From assembly GCA_022072165.1 (NCBI GenBank), contig JAJVIF010000001.1, positions 585,353 to 649,352 on the forward strand: a DNA stretch of 64,000 nucleotides. Reading direction: 5' to 3'. Position 1 is the stretch's first letter. Each line of letters begins with the position of its first letter. A program made the translations under genes and the position numbers. Origin of the DNA: a bacterium. GTDB taxonomy: Bacteria > JAJVIF01. The notes beneath the pieces were generated by a model, which worked only from the letters and a program-made list of their open reading frames with translations, made no database searches and was not told where the DNA came from. Positions 7,664-16,656 of this stretch are shown here, piece by piece.

Positions 7664-10575
7664 GCGCGATCCACTACTTCGAAGTCGCGGGACGGCCGGA
7701 CCAGCCTGATCCTCATGGCGCAGCACTCCGGGCGCAGATTGCAGAAATGCTGGGAACGGACCCGGGGGAAACCCGGGTTCATCACTGTTACTGGATTCAC
7801 GGGGATCTCGCCCCCGCCGACCTAAAGCGTATAGGTGACGACTTGTTGGCGGATCCGGTGGTGGAGGACTGGTCGCTGGATGCGCCTCATGCGACCGACC
7901 GGCTGCCTGATGCCATTTTGTTCGCGGTCCGTCCAGGAGTCACTGACCCTGCCGCGGCCCATGTCGCGCTGGCCCTGGCAGATATGCAACTCCACCAGGT
8001 GCAGGGTGTGGTCACCGGGACCCGGGTATGCTTCGCGGCACCACTGCCGGTGGATCAACGGAACCGGATCGCGACTCGTCTGCTCTTCAATCCCATGATC
8101 CAGCGGGAACTCGCGGTGCAGGACAATCCCTTCCTCGCCACTGCTGTTCGGCCTCCGGAAGTCCGGACGATCCCCATTCGCGAGTTGGATGCCACGGGGT
8201 TAGACGCACTCAGTCGCGAGGGGCTCCTCGCCCTGACACTCACTGAGATGGAGCGCATTCAGGGCGCGTTCCGGGAATGGGAGCGGGATCCCACGGATGC
8301 CGAACTGGAGACACTGGCGCAGACCTGGTCGGAGCACTGTGTGCATAAAACCCTGAAAGGGCGGTACATCCTGCCGGATCGGACGTATCAGAACCTGCTG
8401 AAAGAAACCATTTTCGGCGCGACTGTGGAACTGGCCAAGCCCTGGTGCATTTCGGTGTTTGAGGACAACGCCGGTGTGATCGCCTTCGAGGCGGGGTGGC
8501 ACGCCTGCTTCAAGGTCGAGACGCACAATCATCCGAGCGCGATTGAGCCCTACGGCGGTGCCGGGACTGGTATCGGCGGAGTGATCCGGGACATCCTCGG
8601 CACGGGACTTGGGGCGACGCCGGTGGCGAATACCGATGTCTTCTGCTTTGCCCCTCCCGACCTCCCTGCTCCTTCAATCCCTGAAGGAGTCCTGCACCCG
8701 CGTCGCATCATGCGAGGCGTCGTTTCCGGTGTTCGGGACTACGGCAACCGCATGGGGATTCCGACCATCAATGGCGCGGTCTACTTCGACTCCCGCTTTG
8801 TCACGAACCCGCTGGTCTTTTGCGGGACGGTCGGGCTCCTGCCAGCGGACCGGGTCGAGAAGGCTGCGCAAACTGGTGACCGGATCGCCTGCATCGGTGG
8901 CGCAACTGGTCGTGATGGGATTCATGGTGCGACCTTCTCTTCGCTGACCCTGGACAGCGCTTCGGAAGAGACATCGCAGGGCGCGGTGCAGATTGGGAAT
9001 CCGATTATGGAAAAGCGGGTGATGGACGCCCTCATCAAAGCCCGGGATGCGGGTCTCATCCATGCCATCACCGACTGTGGTGCCGGGGGGCTGTCGAGTG
9101 CAGTCGGGGAAATGGGGAGTGAACTGGGAGCCCGGATTCAGCTCGAACAGGTCCCATTGAAGTACCAGGGGCTGCAACCCTGGGAAATCTGGGTCTCCGA
9201 GGCACAGGAGCGGATGGTCTGCGCCATCGCTCCTTCGGATTGGGACGCCTTCGCCGCAATCATGGCCGGCGAGGGGGTCCCCTGTACCGACATCGGGGAG
9301 TTCCCGGGAGATGGCCAACTGGAGGTCCGGTATCGCACTACGCAGGGCGAAAACCTGGAAGTGGTCCGACTTCCGATGCAGTTTCTGCATCAGGAACTCC
9401 CCAAGCGGGAGTTCCATCCTGTGATCAGGACCAACGAGCATCCAGGTGCACCACCGCCACCGGCAGACTACGGTCAGGCATTGCTGGAACTCCTGGCGCA
9501 TCCGACCATTGCTTCACAGGCCTGGGTGGTCCGGCAGTACGACCATGAAGTTCAGGGACGGAGCGCGCTGAAGCCGCTTGTCGGGATCGCAGCTGAGGGC
9601 CCTGGGGATGCGGCGGTGCTGCGCCCGATGGACGACCGCACCAGTGGTCTGGTGGTGAGCAACGGTCTCTGTCCCCGGTATGGGCCGCTGAACGCTTATC
9701 AGATGGCGCTGAATGCCATCGACGAGGCGATTCGGAACGCGGTTGCGGTCGGAGCCGACCCGGCCCATTTGGCTCTGCTGGACAACTTCGCCTGGGGCAC
9801 AGTGGACACCCCGGAAGCGCAGGGCGATCTGCTCCAGGCAGCGGAAGCCTGTCGGGATGCGTCGCTGGCCTACGGCACCCCATTCATCAGCGGTAAAGAT
9901 TCCCTGCGCAATGAGTATGCCCACCAGGGCGAGCGGTGGTCGATTCCGCCGACGCTGCTGGTCAGCGCTATCGCCCGGCATCCGGATGTCACGAAGAGTG
10001 TCTCCAGTGCTCTGAGCGCTCCGACCGACATCCTGTTCCAGCTCGGTCAGACACAGGAGCGCTGGGGCGGATCGATGTACGGCGAGATCGCGGGCTGGCA
10101 AGGTGGTGAAGTGCCGCGTGTGGATCCGCCAGCGCACCGGCTCCTCTACGAACGGCTGTTCACGGCGATAGAGCAGGGGCTGATCCGGGCGTGTCATGAC
10201 TTATCGGAAGGGGGGCTGCTAGTCGCGGCATCCGAAATGGCTATCGGCGCTGGCCTGGGGCTCCGACTTGATCTGGCAACGCTCGTACGGGAACAGCAAC
10301 TGAGCATTCTGGCGGCATGCTTCGCTGAGGGACCGGGGCGTCTGTTGATTACCGCCAAGGCAGAGGATCGCCTCCGCATTGAACAGCACTTCGCGGGACT
10401 CCCCTGTATTGCGATCGGGCAGGTGGAACCTGACCCTCGTCTGCGGGTGTTTGAAGTCGTGACAGGGAAGGTCCTGCAGCTGGAGTTAGCTATTCTCCGG
10501 GATGCCTGGCTGCAGTTTTCACAGGCACAGGGACTCATCATGCCAGCACCTCGCTGGGCTCAGGAGGCCTCCTGA
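7660..10575 (+). CDS. purL: Phosphoribosylformylglycinamidine synthase, PurS-like domains fused to PurL
   Basis: Catalyses the ATP- and glutamine-dependent conversion of FGAR to FGAM in purine synthesis, with PurQ supplying ammonia. The product has 971 residues: two N-terminal segments (about 4-75 and 82-160) with the size and strand pattern of the small PurS subunit, then the FGAM synthase body with WSEHC at 223-227, the ATP-site segment VETHNHPSAIEPYGG and two AIR-synthase-like repeats. It is longer than the usual 740-residue PurL and shorter than the 1300-residue enterobacterial form, and there is no separate purS nearby. The ATG at 7660 overlaps the transporter stop (ATGA); the frame is open for 100 codons further upstream but that part is inside the transporter gene. 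Confidence 0.93.
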   Translation: MSAIHYFEVAGRPDQPDPHGAALRAQIAEMLGTDPGETRVHHCYWIHGDLAPADLKRIGDDLLADPVVEDWSLDAPHATDRLPDAILFAVRPGVTDPAAAHVALALADMQLHQVQGVVTGTRVCFAAPLPVDQRNRIATRLLFNPMIQRELAVQDNPFLATAVRPPEVRTIPIRELDATGLDALSREGLLALTLTEMERIQGAFREWERDPTDAELETLAQTWSEHCVHKTLKGRYILPDRTYQNLLKETIFGATVELAKPWCISVFEDNAGVIAFEAGWHACFKVETHNHPSAIEPYGGAGTGIGGVIRDILGTGLGATPVANTDVFCFAPPDLPAPSIPEGVLHPRRIMRGVVSGVRDYGNRMGIPTINGAVYFDSRFVTNPLVFCGTVGLLPADRVEKAAQTGDRIACIGGATGRDGIHGATFSSLTLDSASEETSQGAVQIGNPIMEKRVMDALIKARDAGLIHAITDCGAGGLSSAVGEMGSELGARIQLEQVPLKYQGLQPWEIWVSEAQERMVCAIAPSDWDAFAAIMAGEGVPCTDIGEFPGDGQLEVRYRTTQGENLEVVRLPMQFLHQELPKREFHPVIRTNEHPGAPPPPADYGQALLELLAHPTIASQAWVVRQYDHEVQGRSALKPLVGIAAEGPGDAAVLRPMDDRTSGLVVSNGLCPRYGPLNAYQMALNAIDEAIRNAVAVGADPAHLALLDNFAWGTVDTPEAQGDLLQAAEACRDASLAYGTPFISGKDSLRNEYAHQGERWSIPPTLLVSAIARHPDVTKSVSSALSAPTDILFQLGQTQERWGGSMYGEIAGWQGGEVPRVDPPAHRLLYERLFTAIEQGLIRACHDLSEGGLLVAASEMAIGAGLGLRLDLATLVREQQLSILAACFAEGPGRLLITAKAEDRLRIEQHFAGLPCIAIGQVEPDPRLRVFEVVTGKVLQLELAILRDAWLQFSQAQGLIMPAPRWAQEAS

Positions 10576-11369
10576 TGACTCTTACGGCATTGCATATTTG
10601 GGCTCCGGGCATCAACTGCCAGCGGGAACTGCAGGTGGCCTGCGAACGGGCGGGCATGGCGGTCCATATCCGCCACATCCGGGAACTCATGCGGGATCCG
10701 GGCTTGCTGGCCGGAGTCGACCTGGTCGCCTTTCCCGGGGGATTCAGCTACGGCGATGACATCGCTTCCGGGAAGATTCTCTCGATGCAATTACGGCAGT
10801 ACCTGCTGCCAGCTCTCGAAGAGCATGTCACCGGCGGTGGGCTGGTGCTGGGGATTTGTAACGGATTCCAGACCCTGGTCAAGGCTGGTCTCCTTCCCGG
10901 TGCGCCGCACCCCCGGGAATCAGCGACCCTCACCTGGAACGATTCCGGACGCTTCGAATGCCGCTGGGTTCGCCTGCAGCCGAATCCCCAGAATCCGGGA
11001 CCCTGGGTCCAGGGGATGACGGTGTCGCTTCCTATCCCGGTGGCCCATGCCGAAGGGAAGTTCGTCGCCAGCGATGCAGTGCTCGATGCACTGGAAGCAT
11101 CGCAGCAGATCGCCCTGCGGTATTGCGATGCGGCGGGCGAGCCGGAGATGTCCTACCCCGGGAATCCCAACGGCTCGCTGCGGGCCATCGCTGGCATTAC
11201 TGACAAAACCGGCCGGATTCTGGGGCTTATGCCGCACCCGGATCGCCATTACCTGCCGACCCATGCCCCGGACTGGACGCGACAGGGACTGCGTGAGGAG
11301 GAGACCTGGCAGCCGCTGTTCGATAACGCTGCCAGGTACCTCACCAATCAGTCTGTTTCAGTGGCCTGA
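10575..11369 (+). CDS. purQ: FGAM synthase glutamine amidotransferase subunit
   Basis: Class I glutaminase that feeds ammonia to PurL. The 264-residue product shows PGGFSYGDDIASGKI, the nucleophile elbow GICNGFQ with C95, HAEGKF and the triad histidine in LMPHPDR (H221). The residue after HP is Asp where the class I triad usually has Glu, a conservative change. The ATG overlaps the purL stop by one base (TGATG), so the two subunits are translationally coupled. Confidence 0.93.
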   Translation: MTLTALHIWAPGINCQRELQVACERAGMAVHIRHIRELMRDPGLLAGVDLVAFPGGFSYGDDIASGKILSMQLRQYLLPALEEHVTGGGLVLGICNGFQTLVKAGLLPGAPHPRESATLTWNDSGRFECRWVRLQPNPQNPGPWVQGMTVSLPIPVAHAEGKFVASDAVLDALEASQQIALRYCDAAGEPEMSYPGNPNGSLRAIAGITDKTGRILGLMPHPDRHYLPTHAPDWTRQGLREEETWQPLFDNAARYLTNQSVSVA

Positions 11370-11379
11370 GCCGGATTGG

Positions 11380-11385
11380 TACTAT
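11380..11385 (+). promoter_or_regulatory. -10 box for a leaderless flippase mRNA
   Basis: TACTAT ends eight bases before the ATG at 11394 and there is no Shine-Dalgarno sequence in the 24-base gap after purQ. This is the layout of leaderless transcription, in which RNA starts at or next to the start codon. Confidence 0.45.
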
Positions 11386-11393
11386 CGCCCCTC

Positions 11394-13067
11394 ATGGCAC
11401 CCAGCGCCGCATCGGCACGATCCGAAGCGGCTCCCCCCAAAGCTGACAGCATCAATCGCGGCACCTTCGCGATCCTCCTGTCGCAAGTCCTGACCCTGGG
11501 ACTGACCTGGGCTGGTCAGTTGCTGGTGGCGAATCATCCGGCAATCAAGGCCTCCTCCGGGGAGTACTACAACTACCAGATCATCCTCTCGGTGGTCCTG
11601 CTACTGACCCATTTGATCCACTATGGACTGCCGAGCGCAGTCGGGAAGTATGTCGCGGAAGATCCCGCCTACGCCGGCTACTTTCTCTCCCGGGGATGGC
11701 GACTGCAGCTCAATTTTGTCGGAGCGTTACTGGGAATCGCCGCCATCCTCGCGCCACTGATTGTGTTGCTGGTGATTCGCGATGCCGCCTACTTTGCGCC
11801 CTACGCCATCGCCATGCTGTCCGTGCCAGCCTACGCCTGGTTCAACCAGCGGACTTCGGTGATGGGGGGGCTGCGTCTCTTTACGCCGGAGAGCAAGATC
11901 TATGCTGTCTATGCGGTGGTCCGGTTTACCGGCATCGCGCTGTCCATTTTGTTGCTCGGCGACTGGGTGGCGAGCCTGCCACCGGGCAGGATTCGCCTGA
12001 TGCTCAGTGGTGCCCTGTTCGCGCCAGCGATTGCAGCGCTGGTCGGCTATGCCCTCGCCTGGCGCGCGACCCAGTTCCCGCTTGGCTACACCGACAAGCC
12101 GGGCCTGGAACAGGAGATTGTCCGTTTTGTGCTGCCGAACATCGGCATCATCTTCATGCTTCAACTGATCATGCGGCTGGACCTCCTGAGCGTCCAGCTC
12201 TTCTCGGGCGTGACCCGTTCCTGGGGTCCGCTTGATCTGACCCCCTTCATCCCCGCTGGTCCACATCCGCAGTGGGGGGACTACTACGCCGGGGGGAACA
12301 ACCTCGCGAATCTGTTCTTCACGCTGGGCGCGAGCATGTATGCCACGACCTATCCGACGATCGCGGCTATGCGGGCGCAGGGGAATGACGCTGCCGCCCG
12401 GGCGATTCTGATGAACAGTATGCGAGCACTGATGCTGGTGGGGCTGCCAGTGGTGGCGTGGTTTGCTGGCGGGACGCAGCAGGTCATGGATCTGCTGTTC
12501 CCCCCGACAGCGACGGCGCAATATGCCAGCATCGGGAATGCGCTGCCGATTCTGGGAGCCGCCACGGTCCTCCAGACGGTCTGGATGAACCTGATTGTGG
12601 CGGTGGTGGCAGGAGGCGGGCAGCCGCAGGTGGTCCGAAACCTCCAGCGGATGATTCTGCCGGGAATCGGCTACAACCTGCTGTTTGCATGGCTCTGGAC
12701 CCGAAGCGGTGTCGAAGGGTCCGGGATGCTCGCCGCCGCCTGCGCGGCGTTCTGTACCGCGCTACAGGGAAGCTGGGGTCTCGGACAGGTGGCGCGTCAG
12801 CAATTTGGGGGCCTCATCGACTGGCCAGCCGTGAGCAAAGCCGCGATTGCAAGTGTCGGGATTTACGCCACACTGCGCCTGTTCCCGCTACCGGGAGTCG
12901 GTTTTTTGTTGGTGGCAGCGCTGAGCCTGGTCCCTTATGTCGCGTTGTTGCTGGTATTCCGGACCTTCCCCGTCGAAGAAATGGACCGTATTCAGCGGAA
13001 ACTGGACCGCTTGCGGCGTAAACTGGGGCGCTCTACTGAACCGACGGCTCCCAGCGAGCCTCAGTAA
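11394..13067 (+). CDS. MOP-superfamily polysaccharide/lipid flippase
   Basis: The 557-residue product contains about 12-14 hydrophobic helices and a basic C-terminal tail, matching Wzx/MurJ-like flippases that move lipid-linked saccharides across the inner membrane. Family-like segments include the N-terminal INRGTFAILLSQVLTLGLTW and a second-half sequence ending in paired helices. A polar loop of roughly 35 residues between helices in the middle (around LDLTPFIPAGPHPQWGDYY) is unusual. The start is ATG 11394 rather than the TTG six codons earlier, since a TACTAT box lies eight bases upstream and no ribosome site exists. Other envelope-polysaccharide genes follow at 15123-18099. Confidence 0.75.
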   Translation: MAPSAASARSEAAPPKADSINRGTFAILLSQVLTLGLTWAGQLLVANHPAIKASSGEYYNYQIILSVVLLLTHLIHYGLPSAVGKYVAEDPAYAGYFLSRGWRLQLNFVGALLGIAAILAPLIVLLVIRDAAYFAPYAIAMLSVPAYAWFNQRTSVMGGLRLFTPESKIYAVYAVVRFTGIALSILLLGDWVASLPPGRIRLMLSGALFAPAIAALVGYALAWRATQFPLGYTDKPGLEQEIVRFVLPNIGIIFMLQLIMRLDLLSVQLFSGVTRSWGPLDLTPFIPAGPHPQWGDYYAGGNNLANLFFTLGASMYATTYPTIAAMRAQGNDAAARAILMNSMRALMLVGLPVVAWFAGGTQQVMDLLFPPTATAQYASIGNALPILGAATVLQTVWMNLIVAVVAGGGQPQVVRNLQRMILPGIGYNLLFAWLWTRSGVEGSGMLAAACAAFCTALQGSWGLGQVARQQFGGLIDWPAVSKAAIASVGIYATLRLFPLPGVGFLLVAALSLVPYVALLLVFRTFPVEEMDRIQRKLDRLRRKLGRSTEPTAPSEPQ

Positions 13068-13112
13068 TCAGTACCCAAGGCTCACTCTGCAGCAAAGGAC
13101 TCCCTCCCGCTC

Positions 13113-14270
13113 ATGCGCCCGGTCACGCTTCGCCCTGCTTCCTTCGCGTTTCTCACTGCTGTCGTGCTGGCCTCGGCAGGATGGCTGCCGACTGTCGCAC
13201 GGGGAGAGTCCGGCAATGCGGAAACGCCGCAGCCTCCATCAGTGGCAGGAACCGGGATCGAAGATCCCTGGGATCCGGAGAAGACAGCGAAGTTCGACAC
13301 TCAGGGGCAGTACATCTACTTCGGGCTCTTCGCGAATCCGGAAGACAACATCGACCGGGATATCTTCCGTTTCAAGCTGCCACCAGAAGGTCAGGCGGTA
13401 CCCGAGGCGGAGTATGAGCGGGTGACCGCGCACTATGGCGTCGATTCGTTCGCCCGCGTTTCCAACAACGGCGAGTGGATGGTCTATACCTCAGACCGGG
13501 ATCGCTTCCAGGATGCCACCAACCCGTTTTATTGGGACTTTGAGCTCTACCTGAAAAATCTGAAAACTGGCGAACTGAAGCGACTAACCCGGACGTTTAA
13601 CGATCGGGAACTGGCACCGAGCATCAGCGATGATGGCCGGCGGGTGGTCTACATGTCTGACCGCTTTGCCCGGACCAATATGAATCTCTACTGGTTCGAC
13701 ACGAGCCGGCCCCAGGAGCGGTTCCTGCTGTCGAACAATGCTGACAAGAAGACGTTCGCCGTTATCAGCCCGGATGGGCAGTATGTCTACTTCAACGAGC
13801 TCGACGGTCCGGCTAACGACCCCAACAGCACCTACGACATCTTCCGGATTCACCTCGATACGCTGAAGAAGGAAAATCTGACCCGGACCAAGGGGATTAG
13901 CGAGCTGCATGTGGACATCACCGGCGACGGCAAGAAGATCGTGTATGAACGCCACAAGCGTCAGCCAGATGCGGATATCCCCAAAGGGCTGGACCCGAGT
14001 GACCCCAAGCATCCGAACGCCCTGTTCGAGATATACCTGCTGGAGGTCGATACCAAGAAGCTGACGCAGGTCACGCACAACGACGTTGGGGATGGCTTCC
14101 CCACGATCTCTGCCGATGGGCAGTGGGTGGTGTTCCAGTCAGCACGCCGGAACCTCGACAATCAGCCGGGGGCGGAGTTTGAACTCTTCGCCATCAAAGT
14201 CGGGACCAAAGAAGAGTGGCAGATTTCGTCGCGAAAGCAGTCCCACGACTTCGTCTGCGCGGGCTGGTAA
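13113..14270 (+). CDS. Secreted TolB-like beta-propeller protein (PD40 repeats)
   Basis: The 385-residue product begins with a cleavable-looking signal peptide (hydrophobic stretch about 9-24, AxA-like end near VARG). The rest is a series of PD40-type blades with the signature S.DG..vvY.SDR: NNGEWMVYTSDRDRF, DDGRRVVYMSDRFAR, PDGQYVYFNEL, GDGKKIVYERHK and ADGQWVVFQSARR. Such periplasmic propellers bind proteins or peptidoglycan-associated partners; no enzymatic motif is present. It lacks the TolB N-terminal domain, so I do not assign tolB. It converges on the DUF2225 gene with 14 bases between. Confidence 0.75.
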   Translation: MRPVTLRPASFAFLTAVVLASAGWLPTVARGESGNAETPQPPSVAGTGIEDPWDPEKTAKFDTQGQYIYFGLFANPEDNIDRDIFRFKLPPEGQAVPEAEYERVTAHYGVDSFARVSNNGEWMVYTSDRDRFQDATNPFYWDFELYLKNLKTGELKRLTRTFNDRELAPSISDDGRRVVYMSDRFARTNMNLYWFDTSRPQERFLLSNNADKKTFAVISPDGQYVYFNELDGPANDPNSTYDIFRIHLDTLKKENLTRTKGISELHVDITGDGKKIVYERHKRQPDADIPKGLDPSDPKHPNALFEIYLLEVDTKKLTQVTHNDVGDGFPTISADGQWVVFQSARRNLDNQPGAEFELFAIKVGTKEEWQISSRKQSHDFVCAGW

Positions 14271-14284
14271 GCAGATGAGCCCGC

Positions 14285-15031
14285 TTAGACTGCGCTGACC
14301 TCCGGACGGGTCGAGCCCTGTTCAAGGCGGCTGCGGAAGTGCCGCAGGTAGAGTCCCCGATTGATGAACTCCTGGGGAACCCTGGTGTTGACGTGGGTCT
14401 GCTGGCCAGCGTAGTGCTTTTGCAGCACGCTCATGGTGACCAAAAAGCGATCTTCTGCGGAGGTGGGGCTGGCGAGGGTCGGGACCGCGTTGAAGTATTC
14501 CCGTGCCCGGGCAAAATCTCCGATACGGCGGTTTAGTTCCCCCACCAGGTAGGTTAAGTAGGTGCGCTCTTCCTGCTGGGCCAGACCGAGACGCAGGTCT
14601 TCATCGAACCAGCGAATGGCCCGCTTTTGACAATCCTGCTCAACTTCCCGATTCCCCTCTTGCCTGGCACACCAGGAAGCAGTGAGCCAGGCGTTGGCCG
14701 GGAAGATGGGGTCATCGCGACGATACTGGTCCATGACCTGGGCCATGAGCATGTACCGTTCAGACGATGTTTCTGGTTTCTGAATAGTCTCGATGAACGC
14801 CCTCACCCGGAAGATTTCATCATCTCCCAGATGGACATGGAACGCGCCCCGGGAAGCGGTGAAACTGCAGGTTGGGCAGGTATGGATGAAGGTGGGCAGG
14901 GGATCGGCTTCACGGAAATGCAGACGACCATCGGTGTCCTGACCAGTCGCCATGACATGCGTCAGGACCTCACTCTCAAACGGAGTGAGGCAGAGTGGAC
15001 AGGTCAGACTGATGGCTTCCCGCTGGGCCAT
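14285..15031 (-). CDS. DUF2225 family protein with paired CxxC
   Basis: A 248-residue cytosolic protein. It has two N-terminal CxxC pairs (C11/C14 in CPLC and C52/C55 in CPTC) that can form one zinc site, followed by a helical region with TPR-like spacing (ERYMLMAQVMDQYRRD, WFDEDLRLGLAQ, RIGDFARAREYFNAV). This is the DUF2225 layout; function unknown. The ATG at 15031 has a GGAGGGGGC ribosome site; upstream in-frame codons overlap the neighbouring gene. Confidence 0.75.
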   Translation of the reverse strand: MAQREAISLTCPLCLTPFESEVLTHVMATGQDTDGRLHFREADPLPTFIHTCPTCSFTASRGAFHVHLGDDEIFRVRAFIETIQKPETSSERYMLMAQVMDQYRRDDPIFPANAWLTASWCARQEGNREVEQDCQKRAIRWFDEDLRLGLAQQEERTYLTYLVGELNRRIGDFARAREYFNAVPTLASPTSAEDRFLVTMSVLQKHYAGQQTHVNTRVPQEFINRGLYLRHFRSRLEQGSTRPEVSAV

Positions 15032-15122
15032 GCCCCCTCCATCAACCGGCTCCACCAACGCACCCGGGCGACCTGGGTCCGCATGGCAGTACTTTTGATT
15101 CACCTCTGCAGTAGCCGCCCGC

Positions 15123-16652
15123 TCACTGCAGCCGCTTACGATAGAGATACCACTCACTTTCTGCAAGGACTGGACTGCGCGGATCGATTTCGTAGCGAAA
15201 TTTAATGGCCTGCTCCATGGGGGTTGTCAGTCGATCAAACCCGGCACCCAGCCGGTCCATGCCGGCTTCTTCGGCATTTCCGGGCTGGAACAGATTTGTC
15301 CTTAGGACCAGATAGTCGTACCCCCCCTCCTGGAGCCGATCCAGCATCGGTGATTCGTCCCATTTGTCGGACTCCGCGAGCAACCGAAAGATGTACGGCT
15401 GGAAGTCAGGAAATTTTTCAGCTCGCAGCAGAAAGGTGTACTCCTCACTCAGGATCGGACCTGCAGCCGCTTGGAGCCATTGCACCAGCTGATCGCCTGC
15501 AGCGCGTGACCGCGTCGCCTGATGGATCAGTGGAAACTCCGCAGATGCTCCCCATCGATTGGTGGCAGCGAAAGCAGCGAACAGGAGCACCGGCAGCGCC
15601 CCAGCAAATGCGGGCGCAGCGACAGGCAGAGGCGCATCGGCCTCTGCAGGTGACTGATGCGCGGAACCGGCAGCGACAATGATCGCCGCCAGTAGTGCCG
15701 CCAATGGCTCCAGGTAGTAGTTGCTGTCAGAGCCCGTCGCAGCAAAGGTCACCAGAGTAGCAGTCGACAACGCCAGATAGCAGGTCCAGGGACGATTTGC
15801 CGGCTGCCAGGCGGCAGGGAACCCCACGAGCCACCAAAGACCCCATAGAGGCAGTGAAATCGCCAGGTACTCCCCCGCTCCTGCCAGGAGTCTGGCCGCA
15901 CGGAATTCGTTGGCCGTAAAGCCAACGATGTGCTGCATCAGTCCCCCACCTGTCATCAGCTGTCCTACCAGATAAACCGCTGGAATAAGGAGCAGCGGTA
16001 GCCAGCGGCGAGCATCGGCGAAACGTGAACCTGAGAGGGCCCAGGCAACTGGCGCCGCGACCAGTGAATGTTTCGTTAAGGCTGCGAGCATCCAGAGAGG
16101 TGCCCCGACCCAGGGGCGTCCGCTGGTGGCAATGACCAGACCCCAGAGGGTCAGCGCGATCCCGATGGTGTCGACCCGCATCACGACCCCCCAGCGCCAG
16201 GCCGGGGCAGCGAGGAGCCACGCGAGGGGAAGCAACCATGCCCAGTGGGGAGCTAAAGCATATCGTCTAACCAGCGCAAAAAGGGCTCCGACAATGGCCA
16301 GTGTGCCAGCGACCGAGACGGATCTCCCCAGCAGCAGCGGATCGGCTTGTGGTGCCAGCCACTGCAGCAGTGCGTTGAGCAGATAGATGCCTGGGGGATA
16401 GTTCGAGACGATGTACGGCGGGCTGGTTATTGGGCCGTAGATGTTTTCACCCCCGAGAAGGCGTCGCACCTGGTTCCAGAGGAGCCCCTCGCCAAAATCG
16501 ATGCCGTAGGGGTATCTGAGTACTTGTGGAACTATGAGAACCAGCCAGACCCCCAGATTGATCAGGCAGAGCAACAGCAACGCGCGGGTGAGCCACACCT
16601 CCCAGGCCGGAACCTGGGGCGGGGGCGCGCTGGGCTCTTGGGTGACGAGCAC
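15123..16652 (-). CDS. GT-C-like multi-pass membrane glycosyltransferase (predicted)
   Basis: A 509-residue protein with about ten to eleven membrane helices and a soluble C-terminal domain. The first loop has YGIDFGEGLLWNQV followed by YGPITSPPYIVSNYPPG, a pattern of acidic loop residue plus NYPPG that recurs in polytopic GT-C relatives of the GT39/ArnT type, which use polyprenyl-linked sugars. Specificity is unknown and catalysis is inferred from fold class. The start is a GTG four bases after the stop of the upstream SLBB export gene, so the two are co-transcribed; this supports a role in surface polysaccharide. Confidence 0.6.
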   Translation of the reverse strand: MLVTQEPSAPPPQVPAWEVWLTRALLLLCLINLGVWLVLIVPQVLRYPYGIDFGEGLLWNQVRRLLGGENIYGPITSPPYIVSNYPPGIYLLNALLQWLAPQADPLLLGRSVSVAGTLAIVGALFALVRRYALAPHWAWLLPLAWLLAAPAWRWGVVMRVDTIGIALTLWGLVIATSGRPWVGAPLWMLAALTKHSLVAAPVAWALSGSRFADARRWLPLLLIPAVYLVGQLMTGGGLMQHIVGFTANEFRAARLLAGAGEYLAISLPLWGLWWLVGFPAAWQPANRPWTCYLALSTATLVTFAATGSDSNYYLEPLAALLAAIIVAAGSAHQSPAEADAPLPVAAPAFAGALPVLLFAAFAATNRWGASAEFPLIHQATRSRAAGDQLVQWLQAAAGPILSEEYTFLLRAEKFPDFQPYIFRLLAESDKWDESPMLDRLQEGGYDYLVLRTNLFQPGNAEEAGMDRLGAGFDRLTTPMEQAIKFRYEIDPRSPVLAESEWYLYRKRLQ

Positions 16653-16656
16653 CTGG

